DNA from: Lactobacillus sp. PV034
Lineage (GTDB): Bacteria > Bacillota > Bacilli > Lactobacillales > Lactobacillaceae
Assembly: GCF_014522305.1 (NCBI RefSeq)
Contig: NZ_CP041982.1
Span: 811,001-875,000, forward strand
Length of the DNA stretch: 64,000 nucleotides
Direction: 5' to 3'
The notes beneath the pieces were generated by a model that was not told the origin of the DNA, searched no databases, and saw nothing but the letters and a program-made list of their open reading frames with translations. Each line of letters opens with the position of its first letter. Position 1 is the stretch's first letter. Below, piece after piece: positions 41,514 through 51,327 of this stretch. The translations under genes were made by a program, and so were the position numbers.

Positions 41514-41530
41514 TTAACATTATTTAATAA

Positions 41531-41556
41531 AAAAATCTTCCCTCAGGAAGATTTTT
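41531..41556. terminator. Terminator after phoU
   Basis: Eleven-base perfect stem AAAAATCTTCC/GGAAGATTTTT with a CTCA loop and A/T runs on both sides; it ends the pst-phoU operon. Confidence 0.85.
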
Positions 41557-41560
41557 AATG

Positions 41561-42268
41561 CTACTCTTTTGAAGTGTCCGGATCAAGTCCTAACTCACTT
41601 TCAAGACTTTCATCTTCATTTAAATCAACTAGTTCACCGGAAACTTTGTAAACTACCCATTGGGCTAAGTTAACTACGTGATCACCAATACGCTCTAAAA
41701 GGCGAATTACCATAAAGTAACTTGCCGCTGCCGTAGCTGCGGTATTATCTGTTTTTACACCCTCAACAATTGATTTTCTAGCTTGCACATAAAGTTGGTC
41801 AATCTCATCATCTTCTTTTGCCACTGCACGGGCTAAGGTTTCATCACTTTGAACAAAAGCTTTTAAAACTTGGTCCAACATAAAAGTTACTTTTTTAGAC
41901 ATTTGGGTAATAATTTCTTCTGTTTCTTCAATTCTTTTATTACCCTTAACCCTAATTGTTTCAGCTGCAATTGACATTGCATTTTCACCAATTCGTTCCA
42001 AATCAGTAGTAGCCTTTAAAATAGAAATTACATTTCTAAAATCACTTGCAACTGGTTGCTGTAAAGCAATTAACTTCAACGTTCTTTTTTCTACTTTTAA
42101 AGCATCCGCCGAAATATCTTTATCATCTTTAATTAACTTTTGCGCTGCCTTTTTATCATGGTCAATAAATGCTTGCGTAGAGCCATCAATTTCTTCACTT
42201 ACATCAATTACCATGTTCATAAATCTTGTATTTAACTTCTTTAATTCATCTAAAAAAACTTCATGCAT
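41561..42268 (-). CDS. phoU: Phosphate transport regulator PhoU
   Basis: A 235-residue protein with two PhoU three-helix repeats; metal-binding repeats E/DxxxD are visible (KATTDLERIGENAMSIA and FMVIRLLERIGDHVVNLAQW). It links Pst activity to the phosphate response system. It is the last gene of the pst operon, 11 bases after the second pstB. The C-terminus is acidic (DLNEDESLESELGLDPDTSK). Confidence 0.93.
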   Translation of the reverse strand: MHEVFLDELKKLNTRFMNMVIDVSEEIDGSTQAFIDHDKKAAQKLIKDDKDISADALKVEKRTLKLIALQQPVASDFRNVISILKATTDLERIGENAMSIAAETIRVKGNKRIEETEEIITQMSKKVTFMLDQVLKAFVQSDETLARAVAKEDDEIDQLYVQARKSIVEGVKTDNTAATAAASYFMVIRLLERIGDHVVNLAQWVVYKVSGELVDLNEDESLESELGLDPDTSKE

Positions 42269-42279
42269 CTTTCTTACTC

Positions 42280-43065
42280 CTAACCAAAACGACCATTAAG
42301 GTAATCACTTGTAATTTGATTTTTGGGATTCAAGAACATCTCTTCAGTTGGACCATACTCGATAAGATCGCCATTCATTAAAAAGGCAGTCTTATCTGAA
42401 ATACGACTAGCTTGTTGTAAATTATGCGTAACCATAATAAAAGTAAATTCATGCTTTAAGTTTGCTAAAGTTTCCTCAACTTCTGAACTTGAGATGGGAT
42501 CCAGTGCACTTGTTGGTTCATCAAGCAATACCACCTTTGGATGAACTGCTAAAGCTCTAGCAATACAGATTCTTTGTTGTTGTCCACCAGAAAATGCTTG
42601 CGCATTTCGATTAAGATCATCTTTAACTTCATTCCAAATGGCAGCTTGTTTCAAACTTTCTTCTACTCGTTGATCAATTAAAGCTTTATCTCTAATTCCC
42701 TCAAGCCGTAAGCCATACGCAATATTTTTATAGACAGAAAATGGAAATGGTGCAGGTTGTTGAAAAACCATTCCTACTTCTTTTCTTAACCAAACCAGAT
42801 CTGTTTTGGGACTATAAATATTTTTTCCTTCAAAACGAATATCACCGGTAATTTTAATATTCGGAATGTCATCATTCATACGATTCAGACAGCGTAAAAA
42901 GGTTGATTTTCCACATCCAGATGGGCCGAGCAAAGCAGTTAACTCATTTTCTTTAAAATCTAAGCTAATACCATGAAGTGCTTCATGACTACCATAGCTT
43001 AAATGGACATCTTTTGTGGTAATAATTGCACCTGCATTATCTACCATACTATTCTCCTTATCCAA
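42280..43065 (-). CDS. pstB: Phosphate ABC transporter ATPase PstB (second copy)
   Basis: A 261-residue ATPase: Walker [10 protein letters not shown], signature [15 protein letters not shown], Walker [13 protein letters not shown], and the PstB-typical [16 protein letters not shown]. It energises phosphate uptake. It is one of two tandem pstB genes, a common arrangement in lactobacilli, and overlaps the first copy by eight bases. Confidence 0.94.
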   Translation of the reverse strand: MDKENSMVDNAGAIITTKDVHLSYGSHEALHGISLDFKENELTALLGPSGCGKSTFLRCLNRMNDDIPNIKITGDIRFEGKNIYSPKTDLVWLRKEVGMVFQQPAPFPFSVYKNIAYGLRLEGIRDKALIDQRVEESLKQAAIWNEVKDDLNRNAQAFSGGQQQRICIARALAVHPKVVLLDEPTSALDPISSSEVEETLANLKHEFTFIMVTHNLQQASRISDKTAFLMNGDLIEYGPTEEMFLNPKNQITSDYLNGRFG

Positions 43066-43870
43066 AACTACCTCTAATGTAATCTTCTGTTAATTTTCCT
43101 TGTGGATTAGTAAAGATATTAGCTGTTGTATCATACTCAACTACATGTCCTAAATGGAAAAACGCAGTATAATCACTAATTCTTGAAGCCTGCTGCATAT
43201 TATGTGTAACCATAATCATTGAATAATCAGATCTTAATTGCTTCAAAGTATCTTCAAGTTTTGAAGTCGAAACCGGGTCAAGTGCACTTGCGGGTTCATC
43301 AAGTAAAAGTACTTCAGGCTTTAAAGCTAAAGCTCTAGCAATACATAACCGCTGCTGCTGACCACCAGACAAAGCTAAAGCACTTTTATCTAAATTATCC
43401 TTAACTTCATCCCATAAAGCTGCTGCTCTTAAACTCTCTTCTACAATTTGATCAATTTTTTTCTTGTCTCTTTCCCCATCTGCAGTCAAAGCATAGGTAA
43501 TATTCTCACGGATAGATTTTGGAAATGGATTAGGCTTTTGAAATACCATCCCAATATTTTTACGTAATTCATAAACATTAATATTAGATTTGTTAATATC
43601 TAAACCATGATAGATAATTTTTCCATCTACTCTAGCAACTTTATCATTCATCCGATTAAGACAGCGTAAAAATGTCGACTTACCAGAACCAGATCCACCA
43701 ATTAAGGCAGTAATTGTTCTTTTCTTAAACTGTAAGCTTGCATCAAATAACTTTTGTGTAGTTCCACCATAAAATACACTTAAATCTTGCGCTGATAAAA
43801 TACAATCTTTTTTGTCAAAATCAATAATATGTGGCTTTTCATTGGTAAAACTAGAAGTTTTATTTTCCAT
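43058..43870 (-). CDS. pstB: Phosphate ABC transporter ATPase PstB (first copy)
   Basis: A 270-residue ATPase with Walker [10 protein letters not shown], signature [15 protein letters not shown] and Walker [13 protein letters not shown]. It has a longer N-terminus than the second copy (about 25 residues, [18 protein letters not shown]). The two copies may form a heterodimer or respond to different conditions. Confidence 0.94.
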   Translation of the reverse strand: MENKTSSFTNEKPHIIDFDKKDCILSAQDLSVFYGGTTQKLFDASLQFKKRTITALIGGSGSGKSTFLRCLNRMNDKVARVDGKIIYHGLDINKSNINVYELRKNIGMVFQKPNPFPKSIRENITYALTADGERDKKKIDQIVEESLRAAALWDEVKDNLDKSALALSGGQQQRLCIARALALKPEVLLLDEPASALDPVSTSKLEDTLKQLRSDYSMIMVTHNMQQASRISDYTAFFHLGHVVEYDTTANIFTNPQGKLTEDYIRGSFG

Positions 43871-43880
43871 TAAACTACCT

Positions 43881-44771
43881 CTAACTCTTTGCTGCAGTCA
43901 TTTTGCTATATAAATGATTGCCTAGTATGCGTGCACCCAAATTAAATAAAATTACTACAATAATCAATAAGGCACCGGTTGCTGCTGAAACCATATTGGC
44001 ATCCGGGATGATTCCTTCAGTATTAACACGCCAAATATGAACAGCTAATGTTTCTGCTGGGCGCATGATATTCAAAAAACTTGTGGGACTAAATGGATTC
44101 CAATTAGTAAAGCTAATAATTGAACCACTTTGACCTGCAGTATAAATAAGAGCTGCTGCTTCCCCAAAAATACGACCAGCACTCAAAATGACACCAGTTA
44201 AAATTCCTGGAAGAGCTGCTGGCAATACGATTCCCTTGATAGTTTTCCAGTTAGATAAGCCCAAAGCAAGGCCCGCATCTCGCTGTGATTGGGGAACTCC
44301 TTCTAAAGCTTGCTGAATATTACTTGTCAAAGTTGGCAGATTAAAAAAGGTTAATGCTAAAGCTCCAGCTAAAATTGAAAAACCAAAGTGAAATTCAACA
44401 ACAAATAATAAATATCCGAAAAGACCGACCACGATCGAAGGAAGTGAACTTAAAATTTCAATAGTAGTTTTAATTAAAGCAGTAAACCAATTATCACTAG
44501 CATATTCAGATAAATAAATTGCCGCACCAATGGCTACAGGAATTGAAATTACTAAAGTTAATATAAGTAGATAAAGCGAATTCCATAATTGATCGCGAAC
44601 TCCTCCACCAGCTTGAAAAGAAGAAGCTTCAGATGTCAAAAAGTGCCATGATAAGTGAGGAACTCCAGATACTAAAATATTACCCAAAATTCCGACCAAA
44701 ATAATTACTACAACTCCAACTAAAGTATAGATAACTGCAGTAGCAATCTTATTGGTTATCTTTGCATTCAT
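43881..44771 (-). CDS. pstA: Phosphate ABC transporter permease PstA
   Basis: A 296-residue, six-helix inner-membrane permease with the EAA-like loop ALEGVPQSQRDAGLALGLSNWKT and the typical LSSLPSIVVGLFGYLLFV segment. It forms the channel with PstC. Its start overlaps the pstC stop by one base, so the two subunits are made in equal amounts. Confidence 0.93.
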   Translation of the reverse strand: MNAKITNKIATAVIYTLVGVVVIILVGILGNILVSGVPHLSWHFLTSEASSFQAGGGVRDQLWNSLYLLILTLVISIPVAIGAAIYLSEYASDNWFTALIKTTIEILSSLPSIVVGLFGYLLFVVEFHFGFSILAGALALTFFNLPTLTSNIQQALEGVPQSQRDAGLALGLSNWKTIKGIVLPAALPGILTGVILSAGRIFGEAAALIYTAGQSGSIISFTNWNPFSPTSFLNIMRPAETLAVHIWRVNTEGIIPDANMVSAATGALLIIVVILFNLGARILGNHLYSKMTAAKS

Positions 44772-45778
44772 TATTTTTCTCCCTTTCGACCAATTAAGCG
44801 AACTAAAAAGTTAAAGAATAAGGCCATTATCAATAGTAATAATGCTAGTGACCAAAGAGCATTATTCGGTAAAGTTCCCATAACTGTATTACCCATTTGA
44901 CTAGTTAACTGGCTAGTTAAAGTAGCAGATGGACTAATTAAATTAGTTGGCATTAATACCGCATTACCAATTACCATTTGTACTGCTAAAGCTTCACCAA
45001 AGGCTCTTGCCATTCCAAAAATAACTGCAGTTAAAATTCTAGGAGTTGCTACACGTAAAACTACACGATGAATTGTTTGCCAGTGTGTAGCACCTAATGC
45101 TAATGACGCTTTGCGATAATGTTTAGGGACAGCTTTCAAAGCATCTACTGTTAAAGAAGTAATTGTTGGTAAAACCATTACAAATAACACTAGTGTAGCT
45201 GCTAAAATCCCAAAACCTGTACCTCCGAAAATATTTCTAATAAAAGGTACAACTATTGTTAAACCCAAGAAACCATAAACTACTGAGGGAATTCCAACTA
45301 GAAGTTCTACTACGAATTGCAAATATTTACTTCCACGCTTAGAGGCATATTCAGTCATAAATAAAGCAATTGCAATCGCAAATGGAGTTGCTACAATCGC
45401 TGAAAAAAGTGTTACTGCAAAAGAAGTTACAATCATTGGAGCTGCTCCAACAAAATTCTTTCCTGCCCCTGGATTCCAATCAGATGATGTTAAAAACTTC
45501 CATAAATTAACATGATTTTGAGTAAAGGTTGCTAATCCATGAACAGCAACAAACCCGATAATTGAAACAACTAAAATAATAATTAGAATGATTGCCGCAT
45601 AGGTCAATCCCTTACCCCAATATTCTTGTCGTGTTTCTTTAGAAGGTCTAGTTAGTTTATCAACATTAGCCTTATCCGGTCCAATTTTATTTAATTTTAC
45701 GTGTTTGATTGTTTGATCTTCTAAGGCTTGATTAACAACATCTTTTAGATCTTCTTTGTTTTTATGTTTTATATTCAT
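44771..45778 (-). CDS. pstC: Phosphate ABC transporter permease PstC
   Basis: A 335-residue permease: a charged cytoplasmic N-terminal extension of about 55 residues, six helices, LLVGIPSVVYGFLGLTIVVP and the EAA-like loop ALKAVPKHYRKASLALGATHW. The long N-terminal tail (NIKHKNKEDLKDVVNQALED) is unusual and may be a regulatory contact. It lies 15 bases after pstS. Confidence 0.93.
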   Translation of the reverse strand: MNIKHKNKEDLKDVVNQALEDQTIKHVKLNKIGPDKANVDKLTRPSKETRQEYWGKGLTYAAIILIIILVVSIIGFVAVHGLATFTQNHVNLWKFLTSSDWNPGAGKNFVGAAPMIVTSFAVTLFSAIVATPFAIAIALFMTEYASKRGSKYLQFVVELLVGIPSVVYGFLGLTIVVPFIRNIFGGTGFGILAATLVLFVMVLPTITSLTVDALKAVPKHYRKASLALGATHWQTIHRVVLRVATPRILTAVIFGMARAFGEALAVQMVIGNAVLMPTNLISPSATLTSQLTSQMGNTVMGTLPNNALWSLALLLLIMALFFNFLVRLIGRKGEK

Positions 45779-45792
45779 TAGCTCTCCAGCCT

Positions 45793-46662
45793 TTAATTAC
45801 TTATAACCTGATTATTACTGTCACGAGTAACTTTCATTTCATCGATACTAATGTAACCTAATTGTGGAATTAAGCCATTTTGTACTTTCTTCGAAAGCAA
45901 ATAATTAAGAAATTCCTTAGTCATTTTATTAGTTTTACCTTTTGTATATGCATGTTCGTATGACCATAATTTCCACTTATTAGTTGTAATATTCTCATTT
46001 GTGGGCTTAACGCCATTTAAACTTAATTTTTGAATATGAGAATCTTTAGCATAAGGAGCAGAAATGTAAGAAATAGTTCCTGGAGTTGAACTAACAATTT
46101 TTCTCACAGTCCCATTCGAGTCTTGTTCTTGCGCTTTCATTGGTTCACGATTACCTAAAATTAATCTTTCAAAAGTAGAACGTGTTCCACTTCCTTTAGA
46201 GCGGTTGATAACAGTAATAGGAATATTTTTTCCACCTACTTGTTTCCAATTCGTAATTTTACCCATAAAAATTTGTGCTAATTGCTCGGTGGATAAATTC
46301 TTTACACCAGTCCCTTTATCCACAATCGGAATGATTCCAACAACGGCAATTTTATAATCTGTTAACTTAGAAGCATCGATTCCCTTTTGATTTTCTGCAA
46401 ATACATCTGACGTACCAATTTCAACTGCACCAGCTTGTATTTGACTTAATCCTGTACCAGATCCACCACCTTGAACAATAATATTGCTATTAGGATGATC
46501 TTTATGGAAATCATGACCTGCTTGCTCAGCTAAAACTTGCATAGCAGAGGATCCCATTACAGTTACCTTGTTTGCCTTAGAATTTGAACAAGCAGTAGTA
46601 AGACCAATAAGTAATAAAGCAATTAATGCTAAAGATAATTTTTTATAATTTAGTCTGTGCAT
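45793..46662 (-). CDS. pstS: Phosphate-binding lipoprotein PstS
   Basis: A 289-residue lipoprotein: signal helix ending LTTAC with Cys25 as lipid site, then the phosphate-binding fold with the binding loops VMGSSAMQVL, GGGSGTGLSQI and RSKGSGTRSTFERLIL. It captures phosphate outside the membrane for PstCAB. It is the first gene of the operon; the gap upstream (46663-46745) is AT-rich and I see no clear Pho box. Confidence 0.93.
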   Translation of the reverse strand: MHRLNYKKLSLALIALLLIGLTTACSNSKANKVTVMGSSAMQVLAEQAGHDFHKDHPNSNIIVQGGGSGTGLSQIQAGAVEIGTSDVFAENQKGIDASKLTDYKIAVVGIIPIVDKGTGVKNLSTEQLAQIFMGKITNWKQVGGKNIPITVINRSKGSGTRSTFERLILGNREPMKAQEQDSNGTVRKIVSSTPGTISYISAPYAKDSHIQKLSLNGVKPTNENITTNKWKLWSYEHAYTKGKTNKMTKEFLNYLLSKKVQNGLIPQLGYISIDEMKVTRDSNNQVISN

Positions 46663-46745
46663 TCAGCTACTCCATATAAAATTTTATATAAACAATTAAT
46701 ATTTTACCATATAGCTACTAAAGGCAAACTTATGCAAAAAAATAA

Positions 46746-46765
46746 AGATCGAAAAAATTCGATCT
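46746..46765 (-). terminator. Terminator after the MFS gene
   Basis: AGATCGAA/TTCGATCT stem with AAAA loop and a T-rich tail on the minus strand, ten bases past the MFS stop. Confidence 0.75.
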
Positions 46766-46775
46766 CTATCTTTTC

Positions 46776-47960
46776 TTATTCAATAACTTCTTTTTTCTTG
46801 ATAAATAAACAAGCTATGACTGCTATTAGAGCACTAAATACTAAACTTAAAAATGCCATCGTGTATGAACCACTATATTGAACTACTAATCCAATTAATA
46901 AAGGGCCAATAAAACCTCCCAATTGTCCACCAAAATTAACAATTCCAACTGCTGAACCATACTGCTTTTCTAAGATTATCTGAGAAATAAAACTAAAGAT
47001 TCCCGTAAATGCCAATGACTTAAAGAAATAAACTAGCATTTCAAAGGTAACAATTGCACCAAGTGAAGCAGATTTATATAATCCAAACATAAAAATTAAA
47101 GTTAGAACTGACGAAACAGTTATCATTCAACGTTCATGATTTCTAAAAATATGCACCATAACAAATCCAGCAATAAAAGCTGCTACGCCACCAGCTAAGG
47201 TAGGTAATGGGACAAGCCAAGTTAAACTTTTTAAATTAATTTTTCTTGCTTGTAAGAAATAAACTGGCATCCAGGTCTCTAAACCTTTTGTAATTATATT
47301 CAAAGCTAAGCCTATAATTATAAATGCCCAGAGGCGCTTATCCATATTTTTCCAATCAATCTTTTGACGTGCAAACTTTTCTTTTCTCTCACTATTTATC
47401 GGACGCTCAAGCAGATAATAAACAATTAAAATAATTAAACCTGCGATTCCCAACCATACAAAAGAGAAACGCCAACTGCTTGCAGCAATAATTGGAACAA
47501 TTATTAGTGGTGCAAGGACAGCTCCTAAATAATTAGAAGAAATTAACGCTGAAGTTGCTTGTGCTTTTTCTTTTTCTCCATAATCTTCAGATATATTTTT
47601 TAAAGCTGCAGAGGGATAAGGCCCCTCAGTAATCCCAAAGATAAAACGAATAACAATCAATGAACTTAATGACCAAGCCCATCCAGTAATCACAGTCATA
47701 ATTGACCAAAGTAATAAAGATAGAATAATCATTACCTTACTACCGAAGCGATCAGCCAAGTAACCCCCAGGAATTTGCATTAGTGTATAACCTAAAAAGA
47801 ATGCACTGGCTGTAGTTCCCAAGGCGGCAGCTCCAACATGAAAATCTTTTCCTATATAGGCAAGTGAAATATTTAATACTGTTCGGTCTGCGAACAATAA
47901 CATATAACCTAAATACAATAGTAAAAACGAACATAGTCGTTTTAAATTTTTAGCTTTCAT
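46776..47960 (-). pseudogene. MFS transporter with in-frame TGA
   Basis: The two halves, 277 and 116 residues, are in the same frame and separated only by a TGA codon (47127-47129) after HIFRNHER; the next codons are Met-Ile-Thr-Val-Ser-Ser. Together they make a 12-helix major facilitator of about 394 residues with the GGYLADRFGSK motif after helix 2 and ITEGPYPSAALK in helix 4, as in anion/sugar-acid symporters. The stop is best read as a TGG-to-TGA or similar nonsense change. It lies 21 bases after menE. Confidence 0.8.
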
Positions 47961-47981
47961 CCTTAACTTTTAATTTCTCCA

Positions 47982-49400
47982 TTAATCTAATCTTTTTTGT
48001 AGCTTAAAACGTTGAATTTTTCCACTAGCATTCTTTGGTAATTCTTCCACATAAACAAATTCTCGTGGCACCTTATAATGTGCTAAATGTGCATAACCAT
48101 AGGCAATTAAATCCTCTGAATTTTGTGGTTTTCCTACAACAAATGCTACTGGTACCTGCCCCCATTCAGGATCATCTTTTCCAACAACAGCTATGTCATT
48201 AATTTCTGAATCTTGGGAATAGACTTCTTCAACTTCTTGTGGAAAAATATTTTCTCCTCCAGAAATTAACATATCATCCAATCTTCCATCAATATACAAA
48301 AAGCCCTCTTGATCTAAATGACCAACATCTCCCGTTTTATACCATCCATCAACTTCTTTAGCAGGAAGTTTTTTTGGAAGGTTAAGATAGCCAGGAGTTA
48401 AAGCAGGAGTTTTAATTAAAACCTCGTTTTTTGAACTTAGTTTTAATTGTGTAGAAAATAATGGTTGACCTACTGAACCAAGCTTTCGTAAAGCATCACC
48501 TGCACTAAGAGCAACAATTTGAGAACAAGTCTCTGTCATCCCATAGCATTGAACAACTGGAATTTTTAACTGTTCGCATTGTTGCAAAGTAACCAAATCA
48601 ATCGTGCCACCGCCCAACAACATACAGCGAAATAAATTTTGATAATGCTTATGAGAGGTCTGCTGTTGAAGTAGTAATTTTTTTAACATGTAAGGAACGA
48701 CCGACATAATTGTTATTGGTTCTTGAACTAAAATATTTTCAATTTTTTCTGACTCAAACTTATCTACTAAACGTACTGTCATTCCATAAATTAAGCCACG
48801 CATAACAATCGAAAAACCACTAATATGAAAAATTGGTGCTACACAGAGCCATTCATCGGTATTTTTTAAACCTAAATTCAGCGCAGAAGAAATTGCTGAA
48901 TAAAAATGATTAGCAAAAGTCTGTAACACTCCCTTTGGATCACCAGTTGTACCAGAAGTATACATAATACTAGCTACTTTATCGAAATCAAATGTATCTA
49001 CTAAATTCACTGGTTTTGCTTCAAGAGCAAAAAAATCCTTAAACTCCATAAATACTTTATTAGTAGCCATCATTGTACGATTTAAATTTCTATCAACTAA
49101 ACATAATCGCAATTTAGCATCTTTTATTTGTCGTCTCAATTCTTCATCAGATAAACGCCAATTTAGCCAAACAATACTACGCCCCGTTGATATAACTGCT
49201 AGAGCTAAACAATAACTTTCAATATCATTTTTCGCTAATAAACCCACTGCGTTACCAGGAGTTAATAAATTTAACTTACCAGCAACTAATTCGACCCTTT
49301 CTTTTAATTCACCAAAAGTAAGTTTTTGCTTTCCATCATCAATTGCTAAATGATTAGGCTGCGTAGCAGCTTGTTTTAATAACCAATTTTGTGTTTCCAT
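47982..49400 (-). CDS. menE: o-Succinylbenzoate-CoA ligase
   Basis: A 472-residue acyl-CoA synthetase of the ANL family. It has the phosphate-binding motif SIMYTSGTTGDPKGVLQTF, the YGMTETC motif, KTGDVGHLDQEGFLYIDGR and C-terminal lysine NASGKIQRFKLQKRL. It activates o-succinylbenzoate with ATP and CoA for menaquinone/DHNA synthesis. It lies 12 bases after menB. The menF, menD, menH and menC genes that make o-succinylbenzoate are not next to it. Confidence 0.88.
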   Translation of the reverse strand: METQNWLLKQAATQPNHLAIDDGKQKLTFGELKERVELVAGKLNLLTPGNAVGLLAKNDIESYCLALAVISTGRSIVWLNWRLSDEELRRQIKDAKLRLCLVDRNLNRTMMATNKVFMEFKDFFALEAKPVNLVDTFDFDKVASIMYTSGTTGDPKGVLQTFANHFYSAISSALNLGLKNTDEWLCVAPIFHISGFSIVMRGLIYGMTVRLVDKFESEKIENILVQEPITIMSVVPYMLKKLLLQQQTSHKHYQNLFRCMLLGGGTIDLVTLQQCEQLKIPVVQCYGMTETCSQIVALSAGDALRKLGSVGQPLFSTQLKLSSKNEVLIKTPALTPGYLNLPKKLPAKEVDGWYKTGDVGHLDQEGFLYIDGRLDDMLISGGENIFPQEVEEVYSQDSEINDIAVVGKDDPEWGQVPVAFVVGKPQNSEDLIAYGYAHLAHYKVPREFVYVEELPKNASGKIQRFKLQKRLD

Positions 49401-49411
49401 AAGGGCCTTCT

Positions 49412-50233
49412 TTATGGAAATTTAGGAAATTGATCAAAATTAGGATCTCGTTTTTCATTAAATGCATCTCGGCCTTCTTTACCTTCATCAGTAGTGTAAA
49501 AGAGCATCGTTGCATCCCCACCTAACTGCTGTAAACCAGCTAAACCATCTGTTGCAGCATTCATGGCAGCCTTGATAAAACGTAATGCTGTTGGTGATCG
49601 TTTCAAAATTTCTTCACACCAAGCTATAGTCTCTTCTTCTACTTTATCTAAAGGTACTACTTTGTTAATCCAATTCATTTGATAAGCTTCTTCGGCAGTA
49701 TAAAAATGATTTAAGAACCAGACCTCTTTAGCTCTTTTTTCACCAATAGTTCTTGCTAGTAATCCAGATCCATAGCCTGCATCAAAACTACCTACCTTAG
49801 GACCAGTTTGCCCAAACTTTGCATTGTCAGCAGCAATTGTTAAATCACATACTAATTGTAAAATATTACCACCGCCAACTGACCAGCCTTTTACCATTGC
49901 AATCACTGGCTTAGGAATAATTCTAATTAAGTGTTGTAAGTCTAAGACATTTAAACGAGCAATTTTATCTGGGCCTACATAACCACCATTACCACGTACA
50001 CCTTGGTCACCACCAGATGAAAATGCCTTATCACCCGCTCCAGTTAAAATAATTACTCCAATTGTGCTATCATCTCTACAGATAGTAAATGCATCAATCA
50101 TTTCTTGCACAGTGACTGGTGTAAAAGCGTTCATTTTTTCTGGACGATTCATGGTGATCTTAGCAATTTTGCCTGAACGTTCAAAAATAACTTCTGAATA
50201 ATCCTTTACTGTCTCCCAATTTACTTTTGTCAT
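49412..50233 (-). CDS. menB: 1,4-Dihydroxy-2-naphthoyl-CoA synthase
   Basis: A 273-residue crotonase-fold enzyme that closes the ring of o-succinylbenzoyl-CoA. Motifs: [20 protein letters not shown], the oxyanion-hole [36 protein letters not shown], and [22 protein letters not shown], all characteristic of MenB. It forms an operon with menE and is divergent from the thioesterase gene by 36 bases. Confidence 0.92.
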   Translation of the reverse strand: MTKVNWETVKDYSEVIFERSGKIAKITMNRPEKMNAFTPVTVQEMIDAFTICRDDSTIGVIILTGAGDKAFSSGGDQGVRGNGGYVGPDKIARLNVLDLQHLIRIIPKPVIAMVKGWSVGGGNILQLVCDLTIAADNAKFGQTGPKVGSFDAGYGSGLLARTIGEKRAKEVWFLNHFYTAEEAYQMNWINKVVPLDKVEEETIAWCEEILKRSPTALRFIKAAMNAATDGLAGLQQLGGDATMLFYTTDEGKEGRDAFNEKRDPNFDQFPKFP

Positions 50234-50269
50234 ATCTTCATTCTCCTTTTAATAAACGAGGTTTCATAA

Positions 50270-50647
50270 ATGAATTTATTAGAAAATCTAGAAATTCAGA
50301 TTCAATCTATCACAGCTAACCAAGCAATCATCACGATTGAAGTAAGCGATAAATTAAAACAGCCTTATGGCATTGTTCACGGCGGAATTAATGCTGTATT
50401 AGCTGAAACAGCCGCTTCTCTTGGTGCAAATGAATGGCTAAAAGCTCAAGGTCAAACTCAAATCGCTATTGGTGTCAATCTTACCACACAGCACCTACGA
50501 CGGGTAGTAAAAGGACGAATTAAAACTATTGCTACACCCCTTAAAACTGGTCGTACTATGCAAACATGGGAAGTTAAAGAATTTAATGAAAATGATTTGA
50601 TTAGTGCAAGCACAGTCACCTTAATGAATAAAAGGCAGCCTAAATAA
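50270..50647 (+). CDS. menI: Hotdog-fold thioesterase, probable DHNA-CoA hydrolase
   Basis: A 125-residue PaaI-type thioesterase. It has the active-site segment YGIVHGGINAVLAETAASLGAN with the catalytic Glu, and the CoA-contacting VNLTTQHLRRVVKGRI. It would release DHNA from DHNA-CoA, the product of MenB. The assignment rests on divergent pairing with menB and family length; a general acyl-CoA thioesterase role cannot be excluded. Confidence 0.78.
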   Translation: MNLLENLEIQIQSITANQAIITIEVSDKLKQPYGIVHGGINAVLAETAASLGANEWLKAQGQTQIAIGVNLTTQHLRRVVKGRIKTIATPLKTGRTMQTWEVKEFNENDLISASTVTLMNKRQPK

Positions 50648-50650
50648 AAA

Positions 50651-50681
50651 AGAGATTTTAGATATTGAATCTAAAACCTCT
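50651..50681. terminator. Bidirectional terminator between thioesterase and GNAT genes
   Basis: Stem AGAGATTTTAGAT/ATCTAAAACCTCT (13 bases, one mismatch, five-base loop) flanked by A and T runs; it serves both convergent genes. Confidence 0.8.
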
Positions 50682-50687
50682 TTTTTA

Positions 50688-51218
50688 TTAATTATTTTCT
50701 TTTGTTAGCATTTCATAAACATATGAAATTTCGTCAGGGCGATATACTCCGTGTAATTCTCCCACTCTGCTAAAGCCCATCTTGTCAATCAAGTGTTGCA
50801 TTGCCTTATTATCTTCGTGGGTATCAATTCTAATTGAATCTACATCTGGGCGATTATTACGAATATAGTTAATTACGCCTTCTAATAACTGTGTTGCATA
50901 TCCATGACCAGCATGTTGTGAATGAATCGCCACACGGTGAATTACTAAATATTTATCTGTATCAATTAACCAATCACCATGTAAATTATCATATACATGA
51001 TCAGGTCCAGGAACGATTGCAATAGCTCCAACAGTTTGATCATCATCTGACTGAGCTAAATATGCCCAACCATTTTCTATATCCTCTTTAATTTGATCAG
51101 GGGATGGATAATCTCCTTGCCACTGCTCAACTCCGCGCTCAGCGAGTTGATTGGCTCCATCTTTTAGTATCATCATAATTTGATCAAAATCTGAACTAGT
51201 TGCTTGTCTAAGCTTCAT
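50688..51218 (-). CDS. GNAT-family N-acetyltransferase
   Basis: About 176 residues: GNAT fold with the N-terminal LRQATSSDFDQIMMI, the acetyl-CoA pyrophosphate loop HAGHGYATQLLEGVINYI and a C-terminal DKMGFSRVGELHGVYRPDE. The substrate is unknown. ATG 51218 has AAAGGG nine bases upstream, so the longer open frame to 51269 is not used. The ending VYEMLTKEN is typical of the family. Confidence 0.85.
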   Translation of the reverse strand: MKLRQATSSDFDQIMMILKDGANQLAERGVEQWQGDYPSPDQIKEDIENGWAYLAQSDDDQTVGAIAIVPGPDHVYDNLHGDWLIDTDKYLVIHRVAIHSQHAGHGYATQLLEGVINYIRNNRPDVDSIRIDTHEDNKAMQHLIDKMGFSRVGELHGVYRPDEISYVYEMLTKENN

Positions 51219-51301
51219 ACTTTTCATCCCTTTCAATTCTTTACAAAAGACTATTATACGAAAAAGCAAATTTTATGTAAAAGTAATTCACTTATAAAAA
51301 T

Positions 51302-51323
51302 AACCCATGGGAAGCCATGGATT
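51302..51323 (-). terminator. Terminator after the amino-acid ABC ATPase
   Basis: AACCCATGG/CCATGGATT stem (one G-U) with GAAG loop and T5 on the minus strand, five bases past the stop. Confidence 0.7.
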
Positions 51324-51327
51324 ATCT

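Noticed and set aside
46663..46745. Pho box before pstS
   Set aside because: The gap is AT-rich and has TTTATA-like repeats, but not in a clear direct-repeat spacing that I can defend.
47127..47129. Selenocysteine or recoded TGA in the MFS gene
   Set aside because: No SECIS-like element is evident, and MFS proteins do not use selenocysteine; a nonsense mutation is simpler.
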